NCBI GenBank assembly: GCA_029204225.1
Contig: CM055111.1
Coordinates: 23,310,899 to 23,374,898 of the forward strand
Direction of reading: 5' to 3'
DNA length: 64,000 nt
Source of the DNA: Diphasiastrum complanatum
Taxonomy: Eukaryota > Streptophyta > Lycopodiopsida > Lycopodiales > Lycopodiaceae
A model generated the notes under the pieces. The model was not told the DNA's origin, ran no database searches, and worked only from the letters and a program-made list of their open reading frames with translations. The translations under genes and the position numbers were made by a program. Below are positions 63,159 through 64,000 of this stretch, piece after piece. Positions within the stretch are counted from its first letter, which is position 1. Each line of letters starts with the position of its first letter.

Positions 63159-64000
63159 TTATTCATCATCGCAAGATTCAAATTCATTAGCTAATACATC
63201 TTGCAACTCATCTCCGCTAAGATGATTTTCATCATCACTATCGAAATCAAAACCTCTCTCAATATTGTCCTCATGCAAAGAATCATTGTTGTCCTCTTCA
63301 TCATCTGAGTCGTCGGAATCATGAGAATCAATTCTCGGGTTCTCAGATTTATAAAACTTGAAGATATATGTACATCTTCATCAAATATACTTGTGTTGTC
63401 CAAATTTAGATCTTCCATTTCATTCTCAACATATGCATTTTCAAATACATGTCTTGAACATGCCTTAATTTGAATAACATACCACCAATTTTTGTTTAGT
63501 CGATCTGGTTGAAAAAATACCTACACATTTAGCAATGTTAGGATTAGATATTAGTTATTATCATATTTTAATTCACAATAAATAGATGTAATGAAAAAGT
63601 GGTGTAGATGATTAATATAACATTGATCACAATTGACAAAAAGAAAAAAAATGTGAAATTCATGCACACATGTTCACAATGATGAAGCAACACCAATGGG
63701 TCTGAAAATGCCATGCTTAATGTCTTGGTTGAATCAATAGCAAAAAATCCACTACGATCTTTTTTTACAGTTGCATTTGATCCTCTATAGTTGATTTTGA
63801 ACCATTTCATGTCAAACAACAAATATTTACCCATTTCACCAAAACACACCTCATATATGGCTTGTATGGTTCCTACATACTCAAGCTCTCCAGAAATTGG
63901 ACTTTGATCTCGAGCACTACTCTGATTTTCTTGATGGATGACGATCATACGCCCACATTGCACTATACTTCCAATATTGTCACATGTTGATTATAATTAA
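63159..64000 (-). pseudogene. CACTA (En/Spm)-type transposon protein, DUF4216-like C-terminus, runs off right edge
   Basis: Two minus-strand exons. The first, from the window edge to 63,670, encodes SARDQSPISGELEYVGTIQA, MGKYLLFDMKWFKINYRGS and DPLVLLHHCEH. An intron 63,669-63,521 (GTGTGC donor, TGTAG acceptor) leads to FFQPDRLNKNWWYVIQIKAC, then an acidic tail (HDSDDSDDEEDNNDS) ending with TAA at 63,161-63,159. The domain order matches DUF4216 found at the end of CACTA-associated proteins. A two-base slip in CATATATC near 63,367 puts the acidic tail in another frame, so this copy is probably inactive. An in-frame stop or intron lies near 63,991. Confidence 0.7.

Noticed and set aside
1-64000. 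tRNA, rRNA or organellar genes
   Set aside because: I looked for cloverleaf-like and conserved rRNA stretches and saw none. The tRNA-like matches are only retrotransposon primer-binding sites.

Overview
The window looks like nuclear DNA from a land plant with a large, retrotransposon-rich genome. Evidence for this is a spliced gene with GT-AG introns, Ty1/Copia and Ty3/Gypsy elements primed from plant-type tRNA sites (TGGTATCAGAGCC for Copia, TGGCGCC-type for Gypsy), hAT and CACTA transposon remnants, and long (GA)n and (TC)n microsatellites. The sequence alone does not identify the species. A fern or another large-genome plant would fit.

Region 1-11.6 kb is mobile-element debris. It holds a minus-strand Gypsy pol fragment running off the left edge (1-3.2 kb), a Copia RNase H tail with its LTR (3.7-4.5 kb), an LTR-like promoter segment (5.3-6.2 kb), and a 3'-truncated minus-strand Copia (6.2-10.27 kb) that still has its 5' LTR and primer-binding site.

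Region 11.8-22.1 kb is the one convincing host gene. Five plus-strand exons encode a predicted 323-residue protein whose exons join in frame. The C-terminal block resembles a conserved plant protein that I cannot name. Its first intron is about 8.5 kb. That intron contains a (GA)37 tract, a MITE-like palindromic element, a Copia LTR-gag fragment closely related to the element upstream of exon 1, a decayed hAT transposase gene that keeps its introns, a Copia integrase scrap and a (TC)35 tract.

Region 24.5-42.5 kb is a patchwork of partial elements: a Copia gag-protease with an unexplained 3' module and LTR, a gag-only Gypsy with a repeat-filled leader, a small CACTA fragment, a strong hairpin, a receptor-kinase tail, a Copia with an inverted gag-protease block, a SET-like gene fragment with a tandemly duplicated 3' part, and a Copia carrying a solo LTR with perfect 5-bp target duplications.

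Region 42.5-60.0 kb is a three-level nest. A minus-strand Copia (LTR 59,308-60,048) is split inside its reverse transcriptase by a plus-strand Copia (42,570-56,943, target duplication CAAGG). That Copia is split inside its own reverse transcriptase by a minus-strand Gypsy (44,933-55,663, target duplication TGATG). The Gypsy carries a long additional reading frame between integrase and its 3' LTR, with a Ser/Thr/Pro-rich middle and a coiled-coil end. It also has arrays of a TGCGAGAG/CTCTCGCA motif in its leader and in its post-pol spacer.

Region 60.0-64.0 kb holds an inverted relative of the 26-27 kb 3' module and LTR, a cluster of GCCAC/GTGGC palindromes, and the 3' end of a CACTA-type gene (DUF4216-like) that runs off the right edge. 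I saw no rRNA, tRNA or CRISPR features.
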